The position numbers and the translations under genes are program-made. Below, piece by piece: positions 36,230 to 44,168 of a DNA stretch of 64,000 nt; within the stretch, counting starts at the first letter, position 1, and each line of letters starts with the position of its first letter. The stretch is taken from the NCBI RefSeq assembly GCF_946902915.1, contig NZ_CAMPPY010000001.1, forward strand, positions 434,001 through 498,000, written 5' to 3'. The notes under the pieces are model-generated. The model was given only the letters and a program-made list of their open reading frames with translations. It searched no databases and had not been told where the DNA came from. Origin of the DNA: Streptococcus sp. Marseille-Q5986. GTDB taxonomy: Bacteria > Bacillota > Bacilli > Lactobacillales > Streptococcaceae.

Positions 36230-36991
36230 ATGACAAAAATATACGCTATTCGCCCTCTTAGTTACAGTAACTTTACCAACCGTGAGTTTGAAAGTCTGAT
36301 GATGGATACTCATCAAAGCTTGGCGACTTTTTCTAAGGCAAACAAGGATGAGGGCATGTATGCCAAACATTTGGAACCTTTCAAGACCAAGCTCGATGAT
36401 TTTCAAGCTCAACTTGCGGCGGTGGAGACGAAAGAGTCTAGCAATCTGACAGAAGTCGATCGCAATCGTGATAGTGCCTTGGTCGGTCTCTTTACCCTTC
36501 ATAGAGGATTTGCTAAGATTAAGGATGCCAAGCTCAAAGAAGCTCATGAGACTCTGAAACCAGTCTTTGCTAAGTATAAGGACATCACTAAGCATAGCAA
36601 CGATGTGGAAACGGCAGAAATCAAGAGCCTTCTCAAAACGCTTAGTGAGACACCCTATCATGAGGCAGTTATCATCCTAGGACTAACCCCTATGCTGACG
36701 GCGGTGATCAATGTTCAAGAGGAATATGATCAAGTGGAAAGTAAGGCGCGTGCTCACAAGTCTGCCAAGGAAGTTGGCAAGACCAGACAACTCCGTACCG
36801 AACTTTCAACTAGTTACGACCTCTTTATGCGCTATACCGCAGCCAGTGCAGAAGCCTATCCTGAAAAGGAACACCTGACTCAACTCCTCAAGGAACTCAA
36901 TAGCATCCGAGATAGCAAGCGACGTCTCATCATTAGCAACAAGAAAGATAAAAAGACCAAACCAGCAGAACCAGCCCAAGCAGCAGGATAA
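36230..36991 (+). CDS. DUF6261 family protein
   Basis: A 253-aa, mostly helical, lysine/glutamate-rich soluble protein beginning MTKIYAIRPLSYSNFTNRE, which I place in DUF6261 from its opening and helical periodicity. There is no catalytic motif and its function is unknown. The tail is basic and then Pro/Ala-rich (KKDKKTKPAEPAQAAG). ATG 36230 is used because AAAGGA precedes it; the frame extends 34 codons upstream without a ribosome site. It lies downstream of the palindrome array and attenuator-like terminator, which may control it. Confidence 0.7.
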   Translation: MTKIYAIRPLSYSNFTNREFESLMMDTHQSLATFSKANKDEGMYAKHLEPFKTKLDDFQAQLAAVETKESSNLTEVDRNRDSALVGLFTLHRGFAKIKDAKLKEAHETLKPVFAKYKDITKHSNDVETAEIKSLLKTLSETPYHEAVIILGLTPMLTAVINVQEEYDQVESKARAHKSAKEVGKTRQLRTELSTSYDLFMRYTAASAEAYPEKEHLTQLLKELNSIRDSKRRLIISNKKDKKTKPAEPAQAAG

Positions 36992-36996
36992 GGACA

Positions 36997-37028
36997 ACCC
37001 CTTAGAAGCGGATTTCTAAGGGGATTTT
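36997..37028 (+). terminator. Terminator after DUF6261 gene
   Basis: CCCCTTAGAA pairs with TTCTAAGGGG around a five-base loop, followed by ATTTTT. Confidence 0.9.
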
Positions 37029-37107
37029 TGTGACTTTACCTTTTATTAGGAGTTAAGAAAGATTTTCATGTTATAATGTAAGTTAATAGACCTATTGGAG
37101 AATTGAA

Positions 37108-37437
37108 ATGAAACTAGCAATAGAGAAAATTAATAAATTTCAGGATGATCGGGATTGGAGAAAATTTCACAATGAAAAAGATTTAGCTATATCCATCTTG
37201 CTGGAAGCTAGTGAACTTCTAGAATTGTTCCAATGGAAGCAGCCTGAAGAAGTTACCACAAAATCTCTTGAAAGAATTAAAGAAGAACTAGCGGATGTGC
37301 TAATATATTCAGTGATGTTAGCTGATAATTTACAACTGGATATAGAGCAGATTATTGAAGAAAAATTAGAAAAAAATAAAGCGAAATATCTTGTTAAATT
37401 AAGTAAGGGAAGTAATAAAAAATATACTGAATTATAG
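37108..37437 (+). CDS. MazG-like nucleotide pyrophosphohydrolase
   Basis: A 109-aa all-alpha NTP pyrophosphohydrolase. The acidic metal site is complete: EASELLE (residues ~33-39) followed by EELADVLIYSVMLAD (~68-82), the ExxE...ExxD pattern. The family hydrolyses nucleoside triphosphates to monophosphates and is used for house-cleaning, but also to deplete nucleotides during phage infection. Ribosome site GGAG. It precedes by 16 bases a decayed GIY-YIG/DUF2075 helicase gene, a pairing I believe is recurrent in Firmicutes and suggestive of a defence module. AT-rich compared with housekeeping genes around it. Confidence 0.85.
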   Translation: MKLAIEKINKFQDDRDWRKFHNEKDLAISILLEASELLELFQWKQPEEVTTKSLERIKEELADVLIYSVMLADNLQLDIEQIIEEKLEKNKAKYLVKLSKGSNKKYTEL

Positions 37438-37452
37438 TGTTGAGTAACTGAT

Positions 37453-39221
37453 ATGAGTAAAATATTGAAACCAGTAATTGAAGAAGTAAAATATGAAAGT
37501 GGTTCATTAGGCACTTTACAGGAAATTTTAAAAATCAGTTTTCGTGATGAAAACAAAATGCTATTGTTTGAATATCCGACTATATATTGTAAATGATAAA
37601 AAGTCAGATGGTTATAGTGTTTATGTAGGTGAAACAACAGATATTGTACGTCGCACAAATCAACATTTAGGTGAAATTAGAGAAGATTGGGCTAAATTTT
37701 CAAAATCAAATACTACTAAAATGTTTGTTATAGGTTACCATCACTTTAATAAGTCTTTGACACTAGATATTGAGAATAGACTAATGTTGTATTTATTAAG
37801 CGTTGATAATGTTTCAAATGTTCAAAATAGGCGAGGAATCCTCAAAATAAATATTATATTTCTGATGAGCTTGATGAGATTTTTACCAAAATTTGGAGTT
37901 CGTTAAATAAGAAAAATAAGTATTTATTTCCAGTAGAAAGTATTGTTAGAAATTCTGCAATTTTTAAATCTTCCCCATTTCATAAATTAACCAATGAGCA
38001 ATTAAAAGCACAAAATGAAATCATTTTTAAAATTACATCAGCACTTAGTAAGAGCGAGTTTGGAACTTTAATCTTGGTTAAAGGAGAAGCTGGTGCTGGT
38101 AAAACTGTTTTGATGAGTTCTTTAATCGATGAACTATTAAATTCTGATGACACGGATTTCCTAAGAGAAAATAATGCAATTAATTTGGTTGTTAATCATG
38201 ACGATCAATTGAGTGTCTATAAAGAAATAGAGAAAAAGCTTGAATGAAAGAGTGGTTCAACTCTTAATGTTGCTATGAAACCAACTCAGTTTTTAAAGGC
38301 ACTAAAAAAGCAAGATGCTAATGCTGGTATAGTTGTTATTGACGAAGGACACTTACTTTTGACTGCAAACAATCAAGCTTATCAAGGTGGTAATCATTTA
38401 AAAGATATACTATCAAAATCGAAAGTAGTAGTTTTAGTGTACGATGATAATCAAATAATGAATAAATCTCAAATATGGGTAGATGATTCATTTTTGACTT
38501 TACAACATCAAGCGAGGTTGTCTGGCAATTTAATTGAATTAAATAATCAAATGCGTATAAAAGCTAGTGAATCTACAATTAGTTGGATTAGAAATATTAT
38601 TGATAAAAGAGAAATTAGCAAATTAAAAGAAGACAATAACTATGATATCCAGATATTTAATTCTCCCAAGGAAGTACAGGATGCTATTAAATTAAAAGAT
38701 AAGAATCGGCATTTAGGGATTTCTAGGTTAATAGCAACTTATAACTGGGAATATAGTAGTCAATCTAAACCTGGAGAAAATATAAAGATAGTTATAAATA
38801 TAGATATAAAGATGAATATAAAAATTATTGGTGTGTGGAAATAGAAGGCTGGTTATGTCCTTGGAATAGAGAATTGAGTAGGGGTAGGAAAAACTCTAAA
38901 TGTTCTTGGATTGAACAACCACAAACTATTGATGAAGTAGAATCCGCTTTTACTGTGCAAGGTTTTGATTTGAATTATGCTAGAGTCATTATTGATCCAT
39001 CGGTTAAATATAGAGATGGTAAAATTAAGTTTGATATCTCTGCTAGTAAAAATAAAGGAGCAGTTCAAAATAGGAAACTCGAAAATGGTGAAATGAAAAA
39101 TTTTGGTGAAGATCTTTTAAAAAATGAATTAAATGTTTTGCTTACAAGAGGAGTAAATGGACTCTATATCTATGCAGTAGATGAAGAACTTCAAGCGGCT
39201 TTAAAAAAGGCAATTTTATAA
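37453..39221 (+). pseudogene. GIY-YIG nuclease plus DUF2075 helicase-like ATPase, inactivated
   Basis: Joined frames read as one ~590-residue protein. An N-terminal lead (MSKILKPVIEEVKYESG) precedes a GIY-YIG-type domain (DGYSVYVGETTDIVRRTNQHL, ~37605-37670). The Walker A LVKGEAGAGKTVLM lies near 38075, a Walker B-like VVIDEGHLLL near 38330, and a C-terminal helicase part ends with LNVLLTRGVNGLYIYAVDEEL. Lesions are a frameshift near 37575-37590, another near 37836, an in-frame TGA at 38245, and a shift near 38790-38840. The ATPase cannot be made. Probably ancestral partner of the MazG-like gene. Confidence 0.8.
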
Positions 39222-39275
39222 GATCATAAGATAGGAATAGATATTTATAAATCCAAATATGGTATAATGTCAATT

Positions 39276-39677
39276 ATGAATAATAACCAACATGGCCTTT
39301 GCCAGCAACTCTAGGCTAGGAACAAGTATCTCGTTTTGAGTCATTCTAGCAATATTTACAATGAGATTCGTCAATACTTGAAGAATGAACAGGTGGAGGT
39401 GAGTCTGGTTCAAGAGATGATTGACCGTGCCAGCCAAATCCCAGAACATAGGGGTTAGGTTTGCAATGCCTTTCAGCATATTTGGGGCTATTTCAAAAAG
39501 AAAGCGACAGAAACTGAGCGCAAGGACTATATGCTTTTGCTGGCTCGCTACCGCTTTGGTCAAGCTTCTAAGGAAGATGTGATTGATAAGACTAGAGATT
39601 TGCTTAAACTTTATCCGAATACCTACTTGCAACATTCGACTTTACTGAAAGGAGACTCCCATGAGACTTTGGCATGA
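39276..39677 (+). pseudogene. YbgA-like (DUF1722) gene with two amber stops
   Basis: The frame from 39276 reads MNNNQHGLCQQL-stop-ARNKYLVLSHS and later SQIPEHRG-stop-VCNAFQHIWGYFKKKA, with no frameshift to its end at 39677 (133 codons). The KYLVLSHS and HIWGYFKK phrases match YbgA/DUF1722 proteins, in which the family residues at the stops are probably Trp and a charged residue. Both stops are TAG. It overlaps the following gene by 17 bases, as functional pairs do. Recent decay is the simplest reading. Confidence 0.75.
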
Positions 39678-40023
39678 GGCTTTGATTTCACAGTTTCCGC
39701 GTCCTCAACTTTTGGGGCAACATCGAGAATGCTGCGCCCTGCGTGGTAATGGCTGGGGCAAAAAGCATGCTACGGTGGACCATGTCTTTACCCACTCGCC
39801 CTATCACCTCTATACCTATCATCGCTTGATCATGGAGGAGATGGCTAACCGTGGCTACAATGTTAGTCCAGAGTGGCTGGACAAGAACTACCGTGGTAAG
39901 ACCTGCCCTCCTTATGAAGATTTGGTAGAGGAGAAGTTGCCTAGTCCTATATACAGCGAACATGACGATGCCTGCTATGAGGAGTGTCTGGCTAATCTCC
40001 ATGACAAGGGGATAGAGCTATAG
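39661..40023 (+). CDS. TIGR02328 family protein (pyrimidine-dimer glycosylase-like fold)
   Basis: A 120-aa protein opening MRLWHEALISQFPRPQLLGQ with the conserved HRECCALRGNGWGKKH and FTHSPYHLYTYHRLIMEEM blocks. This matches the TIGR02328 family, related to T4 endonuclease V-type glycosylases (PF03013), in which the Arg/His/Glu cluster is functional. The actual activity of the streptococcal members is not established to my knowledge. It overlaps the broken YbgA-like gene; YbgA-like and DNA-repair proteins are linked elsewhere too. Ribosome site AAAGGAG. Confidence 0.8.
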   Translation: MRLWHEALISQFPRPQLLGQHRECCALRGNGWGKKHATVDHVFTHSPYHLYTYHRLIMEEMANRGYNVSPEWLDKNYRGKTCPPYEDLVEEKLPSPIYSEHDDACYEECLANLHDKGIEL

Positions 40024-40122
40024 TCTTTTCTAATAGCAAGTCATAGTCACTTATAAGAATTACTAATAACACGTTTGAGCATTCTAACTAAAATACAGCC
40101 ACAAAATAGGCTACGCAAAGGA

Positions 40123-40149
40123 TTTGAGACATAAGTCTCAAGTCTTTTT
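40123..40149 (+). terminator. Terminator upstream of metE
   Basis: TTGAGAC pairs with GTCTCAA around ATAA, with a T-rich tail. Ends transcription from the TIGR02328 gene. Confidence 0.75.
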
Positions 40150-40166
40150 CTTTAGTTTAAAATAGT

Positions 40167-40187
40167 GATATAGTTTCAAACTATATC
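40167..40187 (+). promoter_or_regulatory. Met-box (LysR-type MetR/MtaR operator) of metE
   Basis: A perfect 21-bp palindrome with core TATAGTTTCAAACTATA, exactly the streptococcal Met-box consensus TATAGTTTSAAACTATA bound by MetR/MtaR-type activators. It lies about 80 bases before metE, upstream of its promoter region, as expected for an activator site. Confidence 0.9.
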
Positions 40188-40267
40188 AAAGCCTAATTTT
40201 TTACAATTATACAGACACTTTCTTTTCTGTTAAGATAATTTCAACAACAAATTTTGGAGGACACATC

Positions 40268-42517
40268 ATGTCGACTACGATCATTGGTTTCCCTCGTTTG
40301 GGCGAATTCCGCGAATTGAAATTTACAACTGAAAAATACTTTAGAAAAGAAATCTCAGAAGAAGAACTCTTGGCAGCAGCAAAAGACTTGCGTGCTAAAC
40401 ACTGGAACATTGTCAAAGAAAAAGGCATCACTGAAATCCCATCAAATGACTTTTCTCACTATAACAACTTTCTAGATGCAGCTTTCCTTTTCAACGTGGT
40501 CCCTGCTTCTGTTCAAAACTTGGACTTGTCTGATCTTGAGCGTTACTTTGCTTTGGGGCGTGGTTACCAAGGAGAAAAAGGGGATATGCGTGCCCTTCCG
40601 ATGAAGAAATGGTTCAACACCAACTACCACTACATCGTTCCTAAATTTGAAAAAGACACTCAAGTAAAATTGGCTGGTCACAAGATCTTTGATGAGTTCC
40701 AAGAAGCAAAAGAACTTGGATTGAACACTCGTCCTGTCCTTGTAGGTCCATTCACTTTCCTTCAATTATCAGACTTTGAAGAAGGCGTGAAAGCAGAAGA
40801 CTTCGTAGATAGCTTAGTGGTTGCTTACCAAGATGTTTTTGCTAAATTGGCTGAACTTGGTGCGACTCGTATTCAACTGGACGAAGCGGCTCTTGTCAAA
40901 GATTTGACAGCTGAAGAAAAAGCTCTCTTCTTGAACCTCTACAACAAGCTTTTGGCTGACAAGAAAGGTCTTGAAGTCTTGCTTCAAACTTACTTCGGTG
41001 ATGTTCGTGACGTCTACGCTGACCTTGTAAACTTGCCAGTTGATGCCATTGGTTTGGACTTCGTTGAAGGTAAGAAAACTCTTGAACTCGTTAAAGGTGG
41101 TTTCCCAGCTGACAAGACTCTCTATGCAGGTATCGTCAATGGTAAAAACATCTGGCGCAACAACTACGAAAAGAGCTTGGCTGTTCTTGAGCAAATCCCA
41201 GCTGAAAACATCGTTTTGACAAGCTCATGCTCACTTCTTCATGTGCCATTTACAACTGCTAACGAAGAATTTGAACCAGCAATCTTGAACCACTTTGCTT
41301 TTGCAGTAGAAAAATTGGAAGAACTTCGTGACTTGGATGCTATCCGCAATGGTCAAGGTGCAGAAGCACTTGCAGCTAACAAAGAACTCTTTGCGACTGA
41401 ACGTGTTGGTGAAAATGCGGAACTTCGCGTTCGTATCGCTGGCTTGACAGACGCAGACTACACTCGTTTGCCAGCCTTTGCAGAACGTGAAGCTATCCAA
41501 GAAGAAGCTTTCAAACTTCCAGCTCTTCCAACAACAACTATCGGTTCATTCCCTCAAACTAAGGAAGTCCGTGCCAAACGTTTGGCTTACCGTAAGGGTG
41601 AATTGTCTCAAGAAGAGTACGATGCTTTCCTTGCTGAAACGATCGATGAATGGATCAAATGGCAAGAAGATATCGACTTTGATGTCCTTGTTCACGGTGA
41701 ATTTGAGCGTAATGACATGGTTGAGTACTTCGGTCAAAACTTGTCAGGATACCTCTTCTCTAAAAATGGTTGGGTACAATCATACGGTATGCGTGGGGTG
41801 AAACCACCAATCATCTGGGGTGATGTCACTCGCCTTAACCCTATCACTGTTAAATGGTCTAGCTATGCACAAAGCCGTACAAACAAACCTGTTAAAGGTA
41901 TGTTGACTGGACCTGTTACCATTCTCAACTGGTCATTCCCACGCGAAGACATCTCTATCAAGGATTCTACTCTTCAAATCGCCCTTGCTATCAAGGATGA
42001 AGTGCTGAACCTTGAAGCTGCTGGTGTGAAAATCATCCAAATCGACGAGGCTGCTCTTCGTGAAAAATTGCCACTCCGTCGTAGCGACTGGTATGAAGAC
42101 TACCTTGACTGGGCAATTCCTGCCTTCCGCTTGGTACACTCAACAGTAGCGCCAGATACACAAATCCACACTCACATGTGTTACTCAGAATTTACAGATA
42201 TCATTCCAGCTATCGACAACTTGGATGCGGACGTTATCTCATTTGAGGCTAGCCGTTCAAACCTTGAAATCTTGGACGAACTCAAAGCGAAAAACTTCCA
42301 AACAGAAGTGGGACCTGGGGTTTACGATATCCACTCACCTCGTGTGCCAAATGAAGGCGAAATCGACCACACAATCGAAGCTATCCTTGCTAAAGTGCCA
42401 AGCAAGAAAGTTTGGATCAACCCTGACTGTGGTTTGAAAACACGTGGTATTCCAGAAACAAAAGAAAGCTTGATCCGCCTTGTTGAAGCAGCTAAAGCTG
42501 CGCGTGAGAAATTGTAA
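40268..42517 (+). CDS. metE: Cobalamin-independent methionine synthase MetE
   Basis: Transfers the methyl group of 5-methyl-tetrahydropteroyl-glutamate to homocysteine. The 749-aa length is normal for the double-barrel enzyme. The N-terminal barrel opens [17 protein letters not shown] and the C-terminal barrel contains [14 protein letters not shown] (~420). The zinc ligands are seen in HTHMCYSEF (His, Cys, ~635), a Glu in [10 protein letters not shown], and Cys in [10 protein letters not shown] (~720). Ribosome site TTGGAGG. Controlled by the Met-box upstream and followed by metF. Confidence 0.97.
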   Translation: MSTTIIGFPRLGEFRELKFTTEKYFRKEISEEELLAAAKDLRAKHWNIVKEKGITEIPSNDFSHYNNFLDAAFLFNVVPASVQNLDLSDLERYFALGRGYQGEKGDMRALPMKKWFNTNYHYIVPKFEKDTQVKLAGHKIFDEFQEAKELGLNTRPVLVGPFTFLQLSDFEEGVKAEDFVDSLVVAYQDVFAKLAELGATRIQLDEAALVKDLTAEEKALFLNLYNKLLADKKGLEVLLQTYFGDVRDVYADLVNLPVDAIGLDFVEGKKTLELVKGGFPADKTLYAGIVNGKNIWRNNYEKSLAVLEQIPAENIVLTSSCSLLHVPFTTANEEFEPAILNHFAFAVEKLEELRDLDAIRNGQGAEALAANKELFATERVGENAELRVRIAGLTDADYTRLPAFAEREAIQEEAFKLPALPTTTIGSFPQTKEVRAKRLAYRKGELSQEEYDAFLAETIDEWIKWQEDIDFDVLVHGEFERNDMVEYFGQNLSGYLFSKNGWVQSYGMRGVKPPIIWGDVTRLNPITVKWSSYAQSRTNKPVKGMLTGPVTILNWSFPREDISIKDSTLQIALAIKDEVLNLEAAGVKIIQIDEAALREKLPLRRSDWYEDYLDWAIPAFRLVHSTVAPDTQIHTHMCYSEFTDIIPAIDNLDADVISFEASRSNLEILDELKAKNFQTEVGPGVYDIHSPRVPNEGEIDHTIEAILAKVPSKKVWINPDCGLKTRGIPETKESLIRLVEAAKAAREKL

Positions 42518-42579
42518 GATAAGGATTTCTCCCTACAACGGTTGTTCAAAATGAAATCAAAAAGAAAAGGATAAGGACT

Positions 42580-43446
42580 ATGTCACGCCAAACACCGTCA
42601 CTCTCATTTGAAGTGTTCCCTCCAAACCCAGCAGTGGGTAATGATAAAATTATTTCTGCTCTTCAAGATATGCAGGAGTTGGCCCCTCACTTTATCAGTG
42701 TAACTGCCAGCAATAATAAATTTAATATCAAGGAAACGACGGTTCGTTTGGCTGACTTTATCCAAAATGACTTGGCGATTCCGACTATTGCTCACTTGCC
42801 AGCCATTTATTTGACTAAGGACAAGGTGGCTGAAACCATTGCTGACTTGGACAAGGTTGGGGTGCAGAAAATCTTGGCTTTGCGTGGGGATATTATTCCA
42901 GATGTGGAGCCACAGAAGGATTTCCGCTACGCAACCGACTTGATCGAGTTCATCAAGGAACAAGCTCCTCACTTTGATATTGTTGGGGCTTGTTATCCAG
43001 AAGGGCATCCAGATTCACCAAATCAGATTTCAGATATTCAAAATCTTAAGAAGAAAGTGGATGCAGGTTGTTCGAGCCTTGTAACTCAGCTTTTCTTTGA
43101 CAATGAGCGCTTCTATGATTTCCAAGACAAGTGCATCTTGGCTGGGATTGATGTTCCTATTCATGCAGGGATTATGCCAATTCTGAATCGAAATCAGGCT
43201 ATCCGCCTATTGAAGACTTGTGAGAATATCCATCTTCCACGCAAATTTAAAGCCATTTTAGACAAGTATGAGCATGACCCTGAGTCGCTCAGAGCAGCAG
43301 GACTTGCCTATGCAGTGGACCAAATCGTGGATTTGGTAACTCAGGATGTTGCAGGTGTGCATCTCTACACTATGAACAATGCGGATACAGCAAAATACAT
43401 CCACCAAGCAACCCATGCCTTGTTTAATCATCAGTCTCTAGGATAA
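42580..43446 (+). CDS. metF: Methylenetetrahydrofolate reductase MetF
   Basis: Supplies 5-methyl-THF to MetE. The 288-aa TIM-barrel flavoprotein opens with TPSLSFEVFPPNP (active-site Glu). It has HFISVTASNNK (usual form VTYGAGGS region), LALRGDIIPD (~108) and CSSLVTQLFFDNE (~165). It follows metE by 62 bases in one operon and ends at a strong terminator. Confidence 0.95.
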   Translation: MSRQTPSLSFEVFPPNPAVGNDKIISALQDMQELAPHFISVTASNNKFNIKETTVRLADFIQNDLAIPTIAHLPAIYLTKDKVAETIADLDKVGVQKILALRGDIIPDVEPQKDFRYATDLIEFIKEQAPHFDIVGACYPEGHPDSPNQISDIQNLKKKVDAGCSSLVTQLFFDNERFYDFQDKCILAGIDVPIHAGIMPILNRNQAIRLLKTCENIHLPRKFKAILDKYEHDPESLRAAGLAYAVDQIVDLVTQDVAGVHLYTMNNADTAKYIHQATHALFNHQSLG

Positions 43447-43447
43447 T

Positions 43448-43492
43448 AAAAGTAAACCATTCTTCTCAGGTGAGGGGAATGGTTTACTTTTT
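43448..43492 (+). terminator. Terminator after metF
   Basis: AAGTAAACCATTC pairs with GAATGGTTTACTT around a ~13-base loop, followed by T residues. Confidence 0.88.
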
Positions 43493-43524
43493 AATGGTAA
43501 AGACCGTACTTTTTAAGAAAAATA

Positions 43525-43759
43525 TGATAAAATAGACTCTGTACGTACTTGATACAAAGATGAGGGTATTAAAGTTTTAAAGGCTTTGTCGATTCTCAAT
43601 TTTATGACAGAAATTTTTTCATAATTTATTCTTTTCAGTATTTAGTTTGAGCGACACGAACGAGTCAAATCGATGTTATTTGACGAGAGAGTTAGTAAAG
43701 CATTTAGCTAATCGCCTAATAGCGGTTAGCGTGAAAGGATTAGATGCTTTAGTGTCAAA
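43525..43759 (+). promoter_or_regulatory. pnp leader, 5' part: likely promoter and a large alternative-fold hairpin
   Basis: TGATAAAAT (extended -10, hexamer 43528-43533) is the best promoter for pnp, giving a ~630-nt leader. A large hairpin follows at 43679-43759: TTTGAC/GTCAAA at the base, then TAAAGCAT/ATGCTTTA, then GCTAATCGC/GCGGTTAGC. The same TTTGAC can instead pair just upstream (GTCAAAT 43664-43670 with ATTTGAC 43678-43684), so two exclusive folds exist. Confidence 0.5.
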
Positions 43760-43770
43760 CCTTTCTAATG

Positions 43771-44122
43771 ATTTGTATCTTGATTAATTGAACCCGGCCG
43801 AAAAGCTGTGTAAAAAAGATAAACTGTCTTGTCTTCATCGAAGACTTCGTCAGTTTCCTATTTTTACTTTGCTTTTGACGTCCTTGGTATCTTGAGAATT
43901 GAACACGCCTACAACTCTTTGGAAAAAGATAAATCTGCCTAGGAGCAGTCGCTCCGTCGTTCGATTTCCTATTTTCCTTTGAGTTGCTTGACGGCTTAGT
44001 ATCTTGAGTAATTGAACACGGGCTAAATCCCTAGTGAAAAAGATAGATTTCCTGGTGTGCATCGCACACTGCGTCAATCTCCTATTTTCATACGGGATTC
44101 TTTACGCCCTTTGTATCCTGAT
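43771..44122 (+). ncRNA. Three tandem structured RNA units in the pnp leader
   Basis: Hairpins at 43794-43883, 43906-43995 and 44019-44109 are flanked by linkers of the form TTTGTATCTTGAnnAATTGA, the same family as in the dapB leader. Stem pairs are AAAAGC/GCTTTT plus GTAAAAA/TTTTTAC; CAACTC/GAGTTG plus GGAAAA/TTTTCC; and GGGC/GCCC plus AATCCC/GGGATT. Each keeps an AGAT-opposite-CCTA internal loop. Apical stems also covary (GTCTTC/GAAGAC, GGAGC/GCTCC, TGTGC/GCACA). The last linker ends ~50 bases before the pnp start. Confidence 0.78.
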
Positions 44123-44168
44123 TTTTGTAGGCAAGGCGTATAATTTCATCAATCCAAAGGGGATTAAA

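Noticed and set aside
44034..44168. N-terminal extension of PNPase
   Set aside because: The extension is translated from the structured leader, has no ribosome site and no counterpart in PNPases, whose N-terminus matches the start at 44169.
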